Shown: positions 10,238-16,809, counted from the first letter of the stretch. The stretch is DNA of 64,000 nucleotides from JACRCT01 sp049841135 (GCA_049841135.1 JASGHK010000001.1:1217768-1281767), one strand, 5' to 3'. The notes: generated by a model from the letters alone, not told the origin. A program made the numbers and translations.

Positions 10238-10421
10238 CCGTTCATCAAGTTGAGGCAAGCAATGAACCGGTTGAGCACCAACAGCTGCTGGCACAAAGAG
10301 TCGACGAAGCGCGAAGGGTATGTCGTGCGCATCGCGTCCGCCTCGGCCCAGCCACTGCCCTTCGGTCTCGATCGCGATGCCTGCCCGCCCGGCCACTGAG
10401 CAATCTCTCGTTGAGTTCTCG

Positions 10422-10453
10422 AGAGGCCGGGCTCCGAAAGGAACCCGGCCTCT
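10422..10453 (+). terminator. Leader hairpin 1
   Basis: A 10-bp perfect stem (AGAGGCCGGG with its complement), a partly paired inner segment and a GAAA-type loop, followed by TTCGTTT. It looks like an intrinsic terminator or attenuator. A near-copy lies at 10699. Confidence 0.6.
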
Positions 10454-10698
10454 TCGTTTATCGAGCCCGAAAAACTTCGCAGGAATCTGGTCGTTGGACA
10501 GGAGCAACACGAGGAACGCCATGAAGCGCTTCGTACAAGAGCCCTGGTTGCGGACATCACACCGCATGCCCCTCAGGGGACCCGTGTATCCGCAGGGTTG
10601 CAACAGAGGCTTCTCGTTCCTCAACGCGATCCGCAGCGCAGCCCCGTGCCTGGATACGGCACCGCCCGGCTCTTAGGAAGACGCTCTTACGCGCTCCT

Positions 10699-10734
10699 CG
10701 AGAGGCCGGGATCCGAAAAGGACCCGGCCTCTCG
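10699..10734 (+). terminator. Leader hairpin 2
   Basis: A 12-bp perfect stem almost identical to the hairpin at 10422, with a GAAAA loop, followed by CATTTT. It stands 41 bases before the first tRNA gene, so it could terminate an upstream transcript or attenuate the array. Confidence 0.6.
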
Positions 10735-10774
10735 CATTTTCAGACGCAGCAGGAAGGACGAACGGAAACGACAT

Positions 10775-10843
10775 AGGCCGCGCTCCGGCGGGCAGCCTGG
10801 TCTCCAAAACCGGGCGAGTGGGGTTCGACACCTCAGCGGCCTG
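10775..10843 (+). tRNA. tRNA-Trp(CCA), shortened D arm
   Basis: The 7-bp acceptor stem is perfect, the anticodon loop CTCCAAA is canonical and the T loop is TTCGACA. Only 15 bases lie between acceptor and anticodon stems, so the D arm is truncated and position 8 is G rather than T. Confidence 0.75.
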
Positions 10844-10852
10844 CACAGAAAC

Positions 10853-10923
10853 GCCCCGGTAGCTCAAAGGAAGAGCTCCGGTCCCGTAAACCGGCGACGT
10901 CGGTCCAATACCGACCCGGGGCT
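10853..10923 (+). tRNA. tRNA-Thr(CGT), C33 and altered T loop
   Basis: All four stems pair well. The anticodon loop is CCCGTAA, giving C33 instead of U33. The T loop is TCCAATA, lacking T55. Confidence 0.75.
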
Positions 10924-10937
10924 CAACAGGTGACGTC

Positions 10938-10960
10938 CGCCGGCAGAAGACCGGCGATCC
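10938..10960. repeat. Inter-tRNA palindrome (GCCGGC family)
   Basis: GCCGG-N6-CCGGC followed by GATCC, the first of about ten related spacers between tRNA genes of this array. Confidence 0.6.
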
Positions 10961-10963
10961 GAT

Positions 10964-11035
10964 GCGGTTGTGGCCGAGAGGCAAGGCACCTGACTGCCAG
11001 TCAGGTCGACGCGGGTTCGAGTCCCGCCAGCCGCT
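10964..11035 (+). tRNA. tRNA-Gly(GCC)
   Basis: A canonical cloverleaf with D arm GCC/GGC, anticodon loop CTGCCAG and T loop TTCGAGT. No encoded CCA. Confidence 0.92.
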
Positions 11036-11050
11036 TACAGAGAAGAAGGA

Positions 11051-11073
11051 AGCCGGCAGGAGGCCGGCGATCC
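11051..11073. repeat. Inter-tRNA palindrome (GCCGGC family)
   Basis: AGCCGGCAGGAGGCCGGCGA then TCC, matching the spacer at 10938. Confidence 0.6.
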
Positions 11074-11080
11074 AGAGCAT

Positions 11081-11169
11081 GGGGACGTAGACCGCTACGG
11101 CATGCGGGCCGGTCCGTAAAACCGGAAGCTCTCACGAGAGCCAGCAGGGTTCAACTCCCTGGGTCCCCA
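11081..11169 (+). tRNA. tRNA-Tyr(GTA), C33, long variable arm
   Basis: A type II tRNA with a variable-arm hairpin (GCTCTC/GAGAGC), as expected for bacterial Tyr. The anticodon loop CCGTAAA has C33. The last acceptor pair (7-66) is a G-G mismatch. Confidence 0.8.
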
Positions 11170-11346
11170 CTGAAGTCGCAATTCGCAGCACGCCGGGCGG
11201 TCGTGGCGGGAGGGGCCTTCGGGCCCCGACAGGTCGAGTGAGCGTCGAACGGGGCCGCAGTCAGGCGCCCAAGTAGTCCCGGCGAGACGAGCAGAGACGA
11301 GCAGTGCAGTTCGCTGTTGCTCCTTGAAAAGTGAATACCGAGGCAT

Positions 11347-11417
11347 GACGGTGTAGCTCAATGGCAGAGCCGCCGGCTCTTACCCGGCCGATCAGGGTTC
11401 GATTCCCTGCGCCGTCA
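11347..11417 (+). tRNA. tRNA-Lys(CTT)
   Basis: A canonical cloverleaf with T8-A9, D stem GCTC/GAGC, anticodon loop CTCTTAC and T loop TTCGATT. Confidence 0.92.
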
Positions 11418-11426
11418 TTTCCCAAT

Positions 11427-11498
11427 GCCTCCGTGGTGAAACGGTCATCACACCTGCCTTTTAAGCAGGCTTCGTGGGTTCGAGTCCCACCGGAGGTA
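11427..11498 (+). tRNA. tRNA-Lys(TTT)
   Basis: Canonical, with anticodon loop CTTTTAA, T loop TTCGAGT and an acceptor beginning with a G-T pair. It lies nine bases after tRNA-Lys(CTT). Confidence 0.92.
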
Positions 11499-11657
11499 TC
11501 ACCTGCCCGAGTCCCTGGGGACCGCTGGAATTCAATTCCGGCGCATCCTTCATATTCGAGCGGGGATGGATTTGTGTTGCCTGCATTCGATTCTTGATTC
11601 TTGGCAGCGCTCGAGGATTGAATTCTGTCCCCCCGACAAGCTCCGGGTTTCGTGCGT
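11499..11657. other. AT-richer gap with no recognisable tRNA
   Basis: About 160 bases with several ATTCAAT- and ATTCGAT-like motifs that resemble T loops, but no matching acceptor stems can be found. It may hold decayed tRNA genes. I see nothing else in it. Confidence 0.4.
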
Positions 11658-11729
11658 GCGGAATTGGCCGATCGGAAAGGCACCGGAGCCCCACTCCGGC
11701 TTGGGCGGGTTCGACTCCCGCATTCCGCT
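11658..11729 (+). tRNA. tRNA-Gly(CCC), C33
   Basis: Perfect acceptor GCGGAAT/ATTCCGC and good D and T arms. The anticodon loop GCCCCAC gives C33 and G32. Confidence 0.8.
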
Positions 11730-11751
11730 CTCATTTGATCGTCATACCGAC

Positions 11752-11823
11752 GCGGGATTGGCCGATCGGCAGAGGCACCGGACTTCCACTCCGGTCAGGC
11801 GGGTCCGACTCCCGCATCCCGCT
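11752..11823 (+). tRNA. tRNA-Gly(TCC)
   Basis: Perfect acceptor GCGGGAT/ATCCCGC, anticodon loop CTTCCAC with normal T33, and T loop TCCGACT, which lacks T55. The D arm closely resembles that of tRNA-Gly(CCC). Confidence 0.88.
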
Positions 11824-11826
11824 TGA

Positions 11827-11897
11827 TGGGGCGTCGTCCAACGGTAGGACGGGGGACTTTGAATCCTCGAATCCGGGTTCGATTCCTGGCGCCCCAA
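11827..11897 (+). tRNA. tRNA-Gln(TTG)
   Basis: Acceptor TGGGGCG/CGCCCCA, T8, anticodon loop CTTTGAA and T loop TTCGATT. The U1-A72 pair is typical of Gln tRNAs. Confidence 0.92.
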
Positions 11898-11911
11898 TGC
11901 TCGCCGGATAC

Positions 11912-11933
11912 GGATCGCCGGCCTCGTGCCGGC
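11912..11933. repeat. Inter-tRNA palindrome (GCCGGC family)
   Basis: GATCGCCGGCCTCGTGCCGG, the reverse-complement orientation of the spacer at 14179. Confidence 0.6.
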
Positions 11934-11937
11934 TCAT

Positions 11938-12009
11938 TCCGGGGTGGTCCAACGGCCAGGACGCGGGGCTCTGACCCCCGAAGTGAAGGTCCGATTCCTT
12001 CCCCCGGAG
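11938..12009 (+). tRNA. tRNA-Gln(CTG)
   Basis: Perfect acceptor TCCGGGG/CCCCGGA, anticodon loop CTCTGAC, and T loop TCCGATT lacking T55. Confidence 0.88.
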
Positions 12010-12022
12010 CATTTCGTCTCAT

Positions 12023-12095
12023 TCCACGGTCGCCTAATGGCAGGGCAGCCGGCTGTTAACCGGCCACAATGGGGGTTCGACTCCCTCCCGTGGAG
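12023..12095 (+). tRNA. tRNA-Asn(GTT)
   Basis: Canonical, with acceptor TCCACGG/CCGTGGA, anticodon loop CTGTTAA and T loop TTCGACT. Confidence 0.92.
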
Positions 12096-12137
12096 CACAC
12101 CGCAGGCACGGAGGCCTTTCTCTTCCCCTGCCCTTTC

Positions 12138-12208
12138 GGTCCCATCTCCTCCAGTGAGGGAGCTGGTCTGCAAAACCGGCGAGCCCGGTGCGACTCCGGG
12201 TGGGACCT
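12138..12208 (+). tRNA. tRNA-Cys(GCA), G55
   Basis: Perfect acceptor GGTCCCA/TGGGACC and anticodon loop CTGCAAA. The T loop TGCGACT has G at position 55. Confidence 0.85.
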
Positions 12209-12224
12209 CTCCTCAAATTTCCAC

Positions 12225-12295
12225 GCCCCGTTGGTCCAGTGGAAGGACGCCGTCCTCTCAAGGCGGAAAGACGAGTTCAACTCTCGTACGGGGTA
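12225..12295 (+). tRNA. tRNA-Glu(CTC)
   Basis: Acceptor GCCCCGT/ACGGGGT, anticodon loop CTCTCAA and T loop TTCAACT. All arms pair. Confidence 0.9.
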
Positions 12296-12312
12296 CTCGC
12301 AGTCCCAGCTTC

Positions 12313-12386
12313 GCCTCGCTCGTCCAGCGGCTTCCGGACGCCGGCCTTTCAAGCCGGAGAGACGGGTTCGATTCCCGTGCGAGGCA
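12313..12386 (+). tRNA. tRNA-Glu(TTC), encoded CCA
   Basis: Perfect acceptor GCCTCGC/GCGAGGC, anticodon loop CTTTCAA and T loop TTCGATT. CCA follows the discriminator A at 12387-12389. Confidence 0.93.
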
Positions 12387-12528
12387 CCAAATGTGATGGC
12401 GACCGATGCGGCGCTCGGCGCTGTCCTCGACGGGCTCCCGCTTCGGGCGGGCCGCCCGCAGAGGCCATCGCGACCACGCGTCCCGCGCTTTCAGGTCTTC
12501 ATCGCAGCCAGGCCATGAGGCCGCACAG

Positions 12529-12548
12529 AAGAAGCCCAAAGGCTTCTT
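12529..12548 (+). other. Hairpin immediately before tRNA-Thr
   Basis: An 8-bp perfect stem AAGAAGCC/GGCTTCTT with a four-base loop, ending one base before the next tRNA. It could be a processing signal or a weak terminator. The rest of 12390-12528 shows no feature. Confidence 0.4.
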
Positions 12549-12620
12549 GCTGACCTAGCTCAATAGGTAGAGCAAGAGATCCGTAATCTCTCGTATCGGG
12601 TTCGAATCCCGAGGTCATCT
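12549..12620 (+). tRNA. tRNA-Thr(CGT) second copy, C33
   Basis: T8-A9, D stem GCTC/GAGC and T loop TTCGAAT are canonical. The anticodon loop TCCGTAA has C33. The second acceptor pair is a C-T mismatch. It differs in sequence from the other Thr(CGT) at 10853. Confidence 0.78.
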
Positions 12621-12914
12621 CCCTGGCGTTCCCCGCCGTGAGCCGTCGCCACCGCGCCGGCTGCCCCTGGAAAGGGCGCACGCAATCGTCCTGGCGGCGC
12701 TTCCGCCAGCGGCCGATGGACCACCGCGAGAGGTCGTCGCGATGCCCGCGGCCGCCCGTGGAAGCGCCCCCGCTCGAGACCGCGCGTCGACCAGCGGCAG
12801 CGGATTGTCGTCGCGAGCGACCGCGAAGCGGCGGGGGCGCCAACTTTTCCAACCTCACAGCCGGCTCCTTCGACGCGCCCTGCGCAGGAGCCGTATCCAG
12901 AAAGGAGGGCGCTC
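12621..12914. other. Non-coding region before the SPFH gene
   Basis: 294 bases without a gene. One stem-loop with CTGGCGG/CCGCCAG arms lies near 12689. A strong AAAGGAGGG ribosome site at about 12899 belongs to the downstream gene. No clear promoter is seen, which is compatible with read-through from the tRNAs. Confidence 0.5.
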
Positions 12915-14030
12915 ATGAAGATCGATGTCGCAATCCACGAGCGCGTGTTCCTCATCCAGGACGGACGCGCCTTCCGCTACCTGGCTCCCGGACGCCACAA
13001 CATCTTCGGCCGGTTCGGCCGGGTGAAGGCGGTGCGTATCGACACCCGCGAGCTTGTCGCGGACCTCGACGGCGACAAGCTCAAGCTGGTCCCGAGCGAG
13101 GAGCTGCAGATCGTGGACGTCGCCGCCCACCAGCGCGCCGTCGTGACCCGCAAGGGCCGCCCGGTGAAGTGGCTGGGCGCCGGCCAGCACCAGGTCTGGA
13201 CGGTCGAGCGCACGTTCAAGGACGCCGCCCGGTCGGTCTCCGTCCCGGCCGTCGCGGTCGAGGTGCTGGACGTCGGCGGCGTGAAGGTCGCGCCGCTGCG
13301 CGACGAGCTCAAGGCGCTGGTCCCGGCGTGCGACTACCTCGAGGCCACCGCGCCGGAAGGCTCGGTCGTGCTGCGCTACGTGGACGGGGCGCTGGACGAG
13401 GTCCTGCCTCCGGGCCGGCACGCCGCCTGGAACGTCGTCCACAAGGTGCAGCTGGCGGTCATCGACCTGCGCGAGCGGGTGCTCCAGGTGGCCGGCCAGG
13501 AGGTCATGTCCAAGGACCGCGTCTCGCTGCGGCTCAACCTGTCGGCGGCCTTCCGTGTGAAGGACGCTCGCAGGCTGGCCACCGTGGCCCGCGCGCCGGA
13601 CGACATGCTCTACCTGGCGATGCAGCTGGCCGCGCGTGAGGCCGTCGCCACGCGTACCCTGGACGAGCTGCTCGGCTCTCGCGAGGACTCGGAGGCCGAG
13701 ATGCACAAGGCCGTGGCCGCGAGGGCGGAGACGGTCGGCCTCGAGCTCATCCGCTTCGGCATGAAGGACGTCATCCTGCCGGGCGACATGAAGGCCCTGC
13801 TCAACCGGGTCATCGAGGCGCAGAAGGAGGCCGAGGCGAACGTCATCCTCCGCCGTGAGGAGACTGCAGCCACCCGGTCGCTCGCCCAGACTGCCAAGGT
13901 CCTGGGTGAGAACCCGCTGCTCGTGCGCCTCAAGGAGCTCGAGGCGTACAAGGAGCTCGCCGCGAAGGTCGGCCAGGTCCACCTGGTCCTCGGCGAGGGC
14001 GGCCTGCCCAAGCTCGAGCTGAAGACGTAG
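12915..14030 (+). CDS. Slipin-like SPFH/band-7 domain protein
   Basis: 371 residues from ATG 12915, eight bases after AAAGGAGGG. The N-terminal half consists of three repeated beta modules, each with an RxxV/F-x-G-R-x(5)-L-x-P/A-G-xH pattern (about residues 8-45, 72-110 and 135-175). An SPFH/slipin-type domain follows (about 175-290), then a charged helix (about 265-335) likely to oligomerise. No transmembrane segment or signal peptide is evident, so it is probably cytoplasmic or peripherally membrane-bound. SPFH proteins scaffold complexes, and slipin-type members have been noted next to RNA-repair ligases in comparative genomics. Here it sits between tRNA blocks on the same strand, 68 bases before tRNA-Pro. 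A role in organising tRNA repair is inference. Confidence 0.85.
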   Translation: MKIDVAIHERVFLIQDGRAFRYLAPGRHNIFGRFGRVKAVRIDTRELVADLDGDKLKLVPSEELQIVDVAAHQRAVVTRKGRPVKWLGAGQHQVWTVERTFKDAARSVSVPAVAVEVLDVGGVKVAPLRDELKALVPACDYLEATAPEGSVVLRYVDGALDEVLPPGRHAAWNVVHKVQLAVIDLRERVLQVAGQEVMSKDRVSLRLNLSAAFRVKDARRLATVARAPDDMLYLAMQLAAREAVATRTLDELLGSREDSEAEMHKAVAARAETVGLELIRFGMKDVILPGDMKALLNRVIEAQKEAEANVILRREETAATRSLAQTAKVLGENPLLVRLKELEAYKELAAKVGQVHLVLGEGGLPKLELKT

Positions 14031-14098
14031 TTGGGAAGGGGGGACCGCGCGGCCACCGCGCCGCGCGGTCCTTTCTCGCCGGCCATCCGGCCGCATTC

Positions 14099-14173
14099 CT
14101 GGGTGTAGCTCAGCTTTGGAAGAGTTCCGGCATTGGAAGCCGGAGGCCGGGGGTTCGAGTCCCTCCACCCAGA
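14099..14173 (+). tRNA. tRNA-Pro(TGG)
   Basis: Perfect acceptor CTGGGTG/CACCCAG, T8-A9, anticodon loop ATTGGAA and T loop TTCGAGT. Confidence 0.9.
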
Positions 14174-14178
14174 TCTCA

Positions 14179-14201
14179 CGCCGGCACGAGGCCGGCGATC
14201 C
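14179..14201. repeat. Inter-tRNA palindrome (GCCGGC family)
   Basis: CGCCGGCACGAGGCCGGCGA then TCC. It appears to be the consensus member of the spacer palindromes. Confidence 0.65.
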
Positions 14202-14208
14202 GCAGCAT

Positions 14209-14285
14209 CGGGACGTAGCTCAGCCTGGCTTCAGAGCACACGGTTGGGGTCCGTGAGGTCGCAGGTTCGAATCCTGTCGTCCCGA
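14209..14285 (+). tRNA. tRNA-Pro(GGG)
   Basis: Perfect acceptor CGGGACG/CGTCCCG, D stem GCTC/GAGC, anticodon loop TTGGGGT and T loop TTCGAAT. Confidence 0.92.
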
Positions 14286-14300
14286 CTTTCTTCGTTTCAC

Positions 14301-14374
14301 CTGGGTGTAGCTCAGCTTGGAAGAGCGCCGGTTTCGGGTACCGGAGGTCGGAGGTTCAAACCCTCTCACCCAGA
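14301..14374 (+). tRNA. tRNA-Pro(CGG)
   Basis: Acceptor CTGGGTG/CACCCAG identical to that of tRNA-Pro(TGG), anticodon loop TTCGGGT and T loop TTCAAAC. It completes the Pro isoacceptors. Confidence 0.92.
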
Positions 14375-14379
14375 AGTCA

Positions 14380-14428
14380 CGCCAGCACAAGGCTGGCGAT
14401 CCGTAGCCGGCCAGAGGGCTGGCGTTCC
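14380..14428. repeat. Two tandem inter-tRNA palindromes
   Basis: GCCAGC-N4-GGCTGGCGATCC, then GCCGGCC-N3-GGGCTGGCGTTCC. The base changes in opposite arms (GCCAGC with GCTGGC) keep the stem paired. Confidence 0.6.
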
Positions 14429-14430
14429 AA

Positions 14431-14501
14431 CGGGATGTAGCTCATCGGAAGAGCACCCGGCTGATAACCGGGAGAGTCCGGTCCGACTCCGGACATCCCG
14501 A
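14431..14501 (+). tRNA. tRNA-Ile(GAT)
   Basis: Perfect acceptor CGGGATG/CATCCCG, anticodon loop CTGATAA, and T loop TCCGACT lacking T55. The D loop is short. Confidence 0.88.
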
Positions 14502-14517
14502 AGCACTGACGCTTCAT

Positions 14518-14591
14518 GGTGCCTGAGGGCGAAGCGTCGAGCCCATGGGCTGTGGACCCATGACCAGCGGGTTCGAGTCCCGCCAGGCACC
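14518..14591 (+). tRNA. tRNA-His(GTG) with G-1:C73
   Basis: Acceptor GTGCCTG/CAGGCAC is extended by an extra 5' G facing C73, the identity element of His tRNAs. Anticodon loop CTGTGGA and T loop TTCGAGT. Position 8 is A. Confidence 0.88.
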
Positions 14592-14630
14592 CACCGCGGA
14601 GGCAGGCGCCGCGGCTTCCTCTCCATAGAT

Positions 14631-14703
14631 GCTCCGTGATGCGACTGGCTGTCGCAGGTCGGCTGTCTACCGGCTGAGACGGGTTCGATCCCCGTACGGA
14701 GCG
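14631..14703 (+). tRNA. tRNA-Asp(GTC) copy 1
   Basis: Acceptor GCTCCGT/ACGGAGC, D stem GCGA/TCGC, anticodon loop CTGTCTA and T loop TTCGATC, with discriminator G as usual for Asp. Confidence 0.88.
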
Positions 14704-14719
14704 CTCGTTCAGCACCGTT

Positions 14720-14792
14720 GCCCCGTGATGCGACTGGCCGTCGCAGGTCGGCTGTCTACCGGCTGAGACGGGTTCGATTCCCGTACGGGGCG
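14720..14792 (+). tRNA. tRNA-Asp(GTC) copy 2
   Basis: Nearly identical to the copy 89 bases upstream. The second and sixth acceptor pairs have changed together (acceptor GCCCCGT/ACGGGGC), plus a D-loop base. This is a tandem duplication that kept pairing. Confidence 0.88.
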
Positions 14793-14864
14793 CAAGCAGA
14801 GCCGACAGCAGCAGGCACGGAGGCCTGCTTCTACCCGCGGCTCATCGCCGCTTCGCTCCTCTTC

Positions 14865-14937
14865 GCCGCTCTGGCCGACGTGGTCAAGGCACCCGGCTGA
14901 AGCCCGGGACATCGTGGTCCGATTCCACGGGGCGGCA
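14865..14937 (+). tRNA. tRNA-Phe(GAA)
   Basis: Acceptor GCCGCTC/GGGCGGC with one T-G pair, D arm GCC/GGC, anticodon loop CTGAAGC, and T loop TCCGATT lacking T55. Confidence 0.85.
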
Positions 14938-14952
14938 CTCTTCACTCTCCAT

Positions 14953-15024
14953 GGGCCCGTAGTTCAACGGGAGAAGCTCCGGCATGGCATGTCGGCAATG
15001 ACGGTTCGAATCCGTCCGGGTCCA
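14953..15024 (+). tRNA. tRNA-Ala(GGC)
   Basis: Acceptor GGGCCCG/CGGGTCC, anticodon loop ATGGCAT and T loop TTCGAAT. The canonical Ala determinant G3-U70 is present as G3-T70. Confidence 0.9.
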
Positions 15025-15034
15025 CTTCCTCCAC

Positions 15035-15106
15035 GCGCGAGTCGCCCAGCGGTGGGGCACCGCCATGACAAGGCGGCCAAGGCCGGTTCGACTCCGGCTT
15101 CGCGCA
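15035..15106 (+). tRNA. tRNA-Val(GAC)
   Basis: Acceptor GCGCGAG/TTCGCGC, D stem GCCC/GGGC, anticodon loop ATGACAA and T loop TTCGACT. Confidence 0.9.
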
Positions 15107-15124
15107 CTCCTTCGCAGAGACCTC

Positions 15125-15195
15125 GGGGCCGTAGTCCAAAGGGAAGATGTCGCGTCCGCACCGCGAAGATGCGAGTTCGATTCTCGCCGGCTCCA
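15125..15195 (+). tRNA. tRNA-Ala(CGC), C33
   Basis: Acceptor GGGGCCG/CGGCTCC with G3-T70 as expected for Ala. The anticodon loop TCCGCAC has C33. T loop TTCGATT. Confidence 0.8.
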
Positions 15196-15227
15196 CTCCG
15201 CTTCATCCGCAGCATCGTTGGCCGAAG

Positions 15228-15325
15228 GGCGATGGGCCGCGCGCCACTTGGACGCGGCTCCTCGGTCGAGCGCAGACCTCTTGCGCTCCTGAAGGACCGC
15301 GAAGCAGGTCGCGCGGCCCATCGCC
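15228..15325. other. Long stem-loop between tRNA genes, possible ncRNA
   Basis: Sixteen bases at 15228-15243 are the exact reverse complement of 15310-15325, enclosing about 66 bases. No tRNA or coding gene explains it. It would form a stable long-stem RNA in the array transcript. Confidence 0.5.
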
Positions 15326-15348
15326 TGGACGCTTCTTTCCGAAGGCTC

Positions 15349-15419
15349 GCCGCTTTCGTTCAAGGGAAGGACCCCTCCTCGGTAAGGAGGCAATGCCGGT
15401 TCGAATCCGGCTGGCGGCT
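15349..15419 (+). tRNA. tRNA-Thr(GGT), C33
   Basis: Anticodon stem CCTCC/GGAGG with loop TCGGTAA, giving C33. T loop TTCGAAT. The seventh acceptor pair is T-T. Confidence 0.78.
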
Positions 15420-15470
15420 ACGGAGTACCGCAGCAGGGCGCGAGGCCCGGCCCAACGACAACCGTTTCAT

Positions 15471-15545
15471 GACCCCGTCGCCCAACTGGATCAGGGCGCC
15501 TGGCTACGAACCAGGAGGCTGCAGGTTCAAGTCCTGCCGGGGTCA
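15471..15545 (+). tRNA. tRNA-Arg(ACG)
   Basis: Perfect acceptor GACCCCG/CGGGGTC, anticodon loop CTACGAA and T loop TTCAAGT. Confidence 0.92.
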
Positions 15546-15597
15546 CTCTTCACGGAGCAATTCCGCTCCGCCAACGCGCGACAGGAGGTGCATCGTG

Positions 15598-16368
15598 ATG
15601 CGCGCACGCGAGCTCGACTTGAGGAAGCTCAACTCGATGACGAAGTACCCCTCGATCGAGACGCTGCACGTGATCGAGAAGGGCCGCCTCCAAGAGCGGT
15701 CCAACGGTGATGCGCCTGTCGGCCAGCGGCTCATCGCCACCGAGAAGGTGGACGGCACCAACACGCGAATCCTCTGTCTGCCCGACGGCAGCTACTTCAT
15801 CGGCAGCCGCGAGGAGCTGCTCCACTTCCGCGGCGACCTGGTCTTCAACCCGGCCCTCGGCATCGTGGAGGCCGTCCGCGACGTCGCCGAGGAGATCTCC
15901 GCCTGGTGCGAGCCGGACCGGGTCGTCGTCTGGTTCGGCGAGACCTTCGGTGGCTCCATCCAGTCCGCGAAGGAGTACTCCGCCGAGAAGAGGACCGGCT
16001 TCCGCCTCTTCGACGTGATGGTCCTCTCCGCGGAGTTGGTCGCGACGCGCCTGGCGATGGACCTCGAGTCCATCTCCCGGTGGCGCGACGGCGGCGGCCA
16101 GACCTTCGTCTCCGACGAGGAGCTGGGCGCGCGCGCGGCGCAGCGGCACCTGCTGCGCACTCCGCTCCTCTGGGAGGGCGAGAGCACGGCGCTCCCTCAC
16201 ACGCTGCCCGCGATGCTCGAGTTCCTGCGAGCCAAGGCGCCGTCCACCCGCTGCAGGCTGGACACGGGCAGCGGCTCGGCGGAAGGCCTGGTGGTGCGGA
16301 CCGCAGACCGCAGGTGGATCCGCAAGGCGCGCTTCGAGGACTACGAGCGCACCTTGAAGAACCGGTAG
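15598..16368 (+). CDS. RNA ligase, Rnl2-like (RNA_ligase family)
   Basis: 256 residues from ATG 15598 after AGGAGGTG at 583-590 of that kilobase; an adjacent in-frame GTG at 15595 is an alternative start. The nucleotidyltransferase motifs are in order: TKYPSIE near residue 15 (compare KYSSLEN of T4 Rnl2), motif I EKVDGTN with the adenylated Lys at 50, a motif III-like FRLFDV at 135-140, motif IV EGLVVR at 229-234, and motif V with IRKARF near 241. Such enzymes seal 3'-OH/5'-phosphate RNA nicks using ATP. The gene lies between tRNA-Arg(ACG), 52 bases upstream, and tRNA-Arg(CCG), 37 bases downstream, on the same strand, so its mRNA is probably cut out of the tRNA transcript. Resealing cleaved tRNA is the obvious hypothesis. 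No end-healing kinase/phosphatase is visible nearby. Confidence 0.9.
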   Translation: MRARELDLRKLNSMTKYPSIETLHVIEKGRLQERSNGDAPVGQRLIATEKVDGTNTRILCLPDGSYFIGSREELLHFRGDLVFNPALGIVEAVRDVAEEISAWCEPDRVVVWFGETFGGSIQSAKEYSAEKRTGFRLFDVMVLSAELVATRLAMDLESISRWRDGGGQTFVSDEELGARAAQRHLLRTPLLWEGESTALPHTLPAMLEFLRAKAPSTRCRLDTGSGSAEGLVVRTADRRWIRKARFEDYERTLKNR

Positions 16369-16405
16369 TTCCCTGGGGCGGAGATCTTCCGCCCCACCCT
16401 CTCTT

Positions 16406-16481
16406 GCTCCCGTAGCTCAGGCGGATTCAGAGCGCGCGCCTCCGAAGCGCGAGGCCGCAGGTTCAAGTCCTGCCGGGAGCG
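16406..16481 (+). tRNA. tRNA-Arg(CCG)
   Basis: Perfect acceptor GCTCCCG/CGGGAGC, anticodon loop CTCCGAA and T loop TTCAAGT. Confidence 0.92.
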
Positions 16482-16517
16482 CACAGCCACCTTCAGCAAG
16501 GTCAAGTTGAAGGACTC

Positions 16518-16589
16518 GCCCCGGGCGGTGGAACCGCGCGATCGCCTCCTAAGCGATCGGTTCTGCCGGTTCGATTCCGGCACGGGGCT
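16518..16589 (+). tRNA. tRNA-Arg(CCT), aberrant D arm
   Basis: Anticodon loop CTCCTAA and T loop TTCGATT are normal. The D region forms GCGGT/ACCGC around only three bases, too short for a normal D loop. The last acceptor pair is mismatched. Confidence 0.75.
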
Positions 16590-16596
16590 CATACAC

Positions 16597-16666
16597 AGCG
16601 GGGCGCCCGGGTGGGCGGACCGGCCTCATAAGCCGGTGCTGGTGAGTCCGAGTCTCACCCCCGCTA
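16597..16666 (+). tRNA. tRNA with CAT anticodon (elongator Met or Ile2)
   Basis: Perfect acceptor AGCGGGG/CCCCGCT and anticodon loop CTCATAA. The anticodon stem lacks the three G-C pairs of initiators. The D arm has a four-base loop, and the T loop TCCGAGT lacks T55. Met and lysidine-modified Ile2 cannot be separated here. Confidence 0.75.
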
Positions 16667-16674
16667 CTTCCTTT

Positions 16675-16748
16675 CGGCACCAGACCACCTGGTGGTGATG
16701 CCGGCTCCACACGCCGGACGCGCCAGAGTTCGATCCTCTGGGTGCCGA
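16675..16748 (+). tRNA. tRNA-Val(CAC), C33
   Basis: Perfect acceptor CGGCACC/GGTGCCG. The D stem ACCA/TGGT has a five-base loop. The anticodon loop TCCACAC has C33. T loop TTCGATC. Confidence 0.77.
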
Positions 16749-16763
16749 TGCAGCACCGCAGCA

Positions 16764-16809
16764 CGCCGGCCTCGTGCCGGCCTTGCGGATCGCCGGCCTC
16801 GTGCCGGCG
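16764..16809. repeat. Two tandem inter-tRNA palindromes
   Basis: Two copies of GCCGGCCTCGTGCCGGC separated by a few bases, the reverse complement of the 14179 element. Confidence 0.65.

Larger units (their letters stand above)
9851..10774. other. Non-coding leader upstream of the tRNA array
   Basis: About 920 bases with no convincing gene. Short open frames exist on both strands, but none has a recognisable domain or a good ribosome site. The 5' part is visibly more AT-rich than its neighbours. It holds a possible sigma-70-like promoter near 10209 and two almost identical hairpins at 10422 and 10699. Confidence 0.6.

Noticed and set aside
10072..10624. Short open frames on both strands in the leader
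   Set aside because: No ribosome site, no domain, and codon composition is unlike neighbouring genes.
11499..11657. Possible additional tRNA genes with T-loop-like ATTCAAT/ATTCGAT motifs
   Set aside because: No acceptor stem or anticodon stem could be matched to these motifs, so no tRNA is called.
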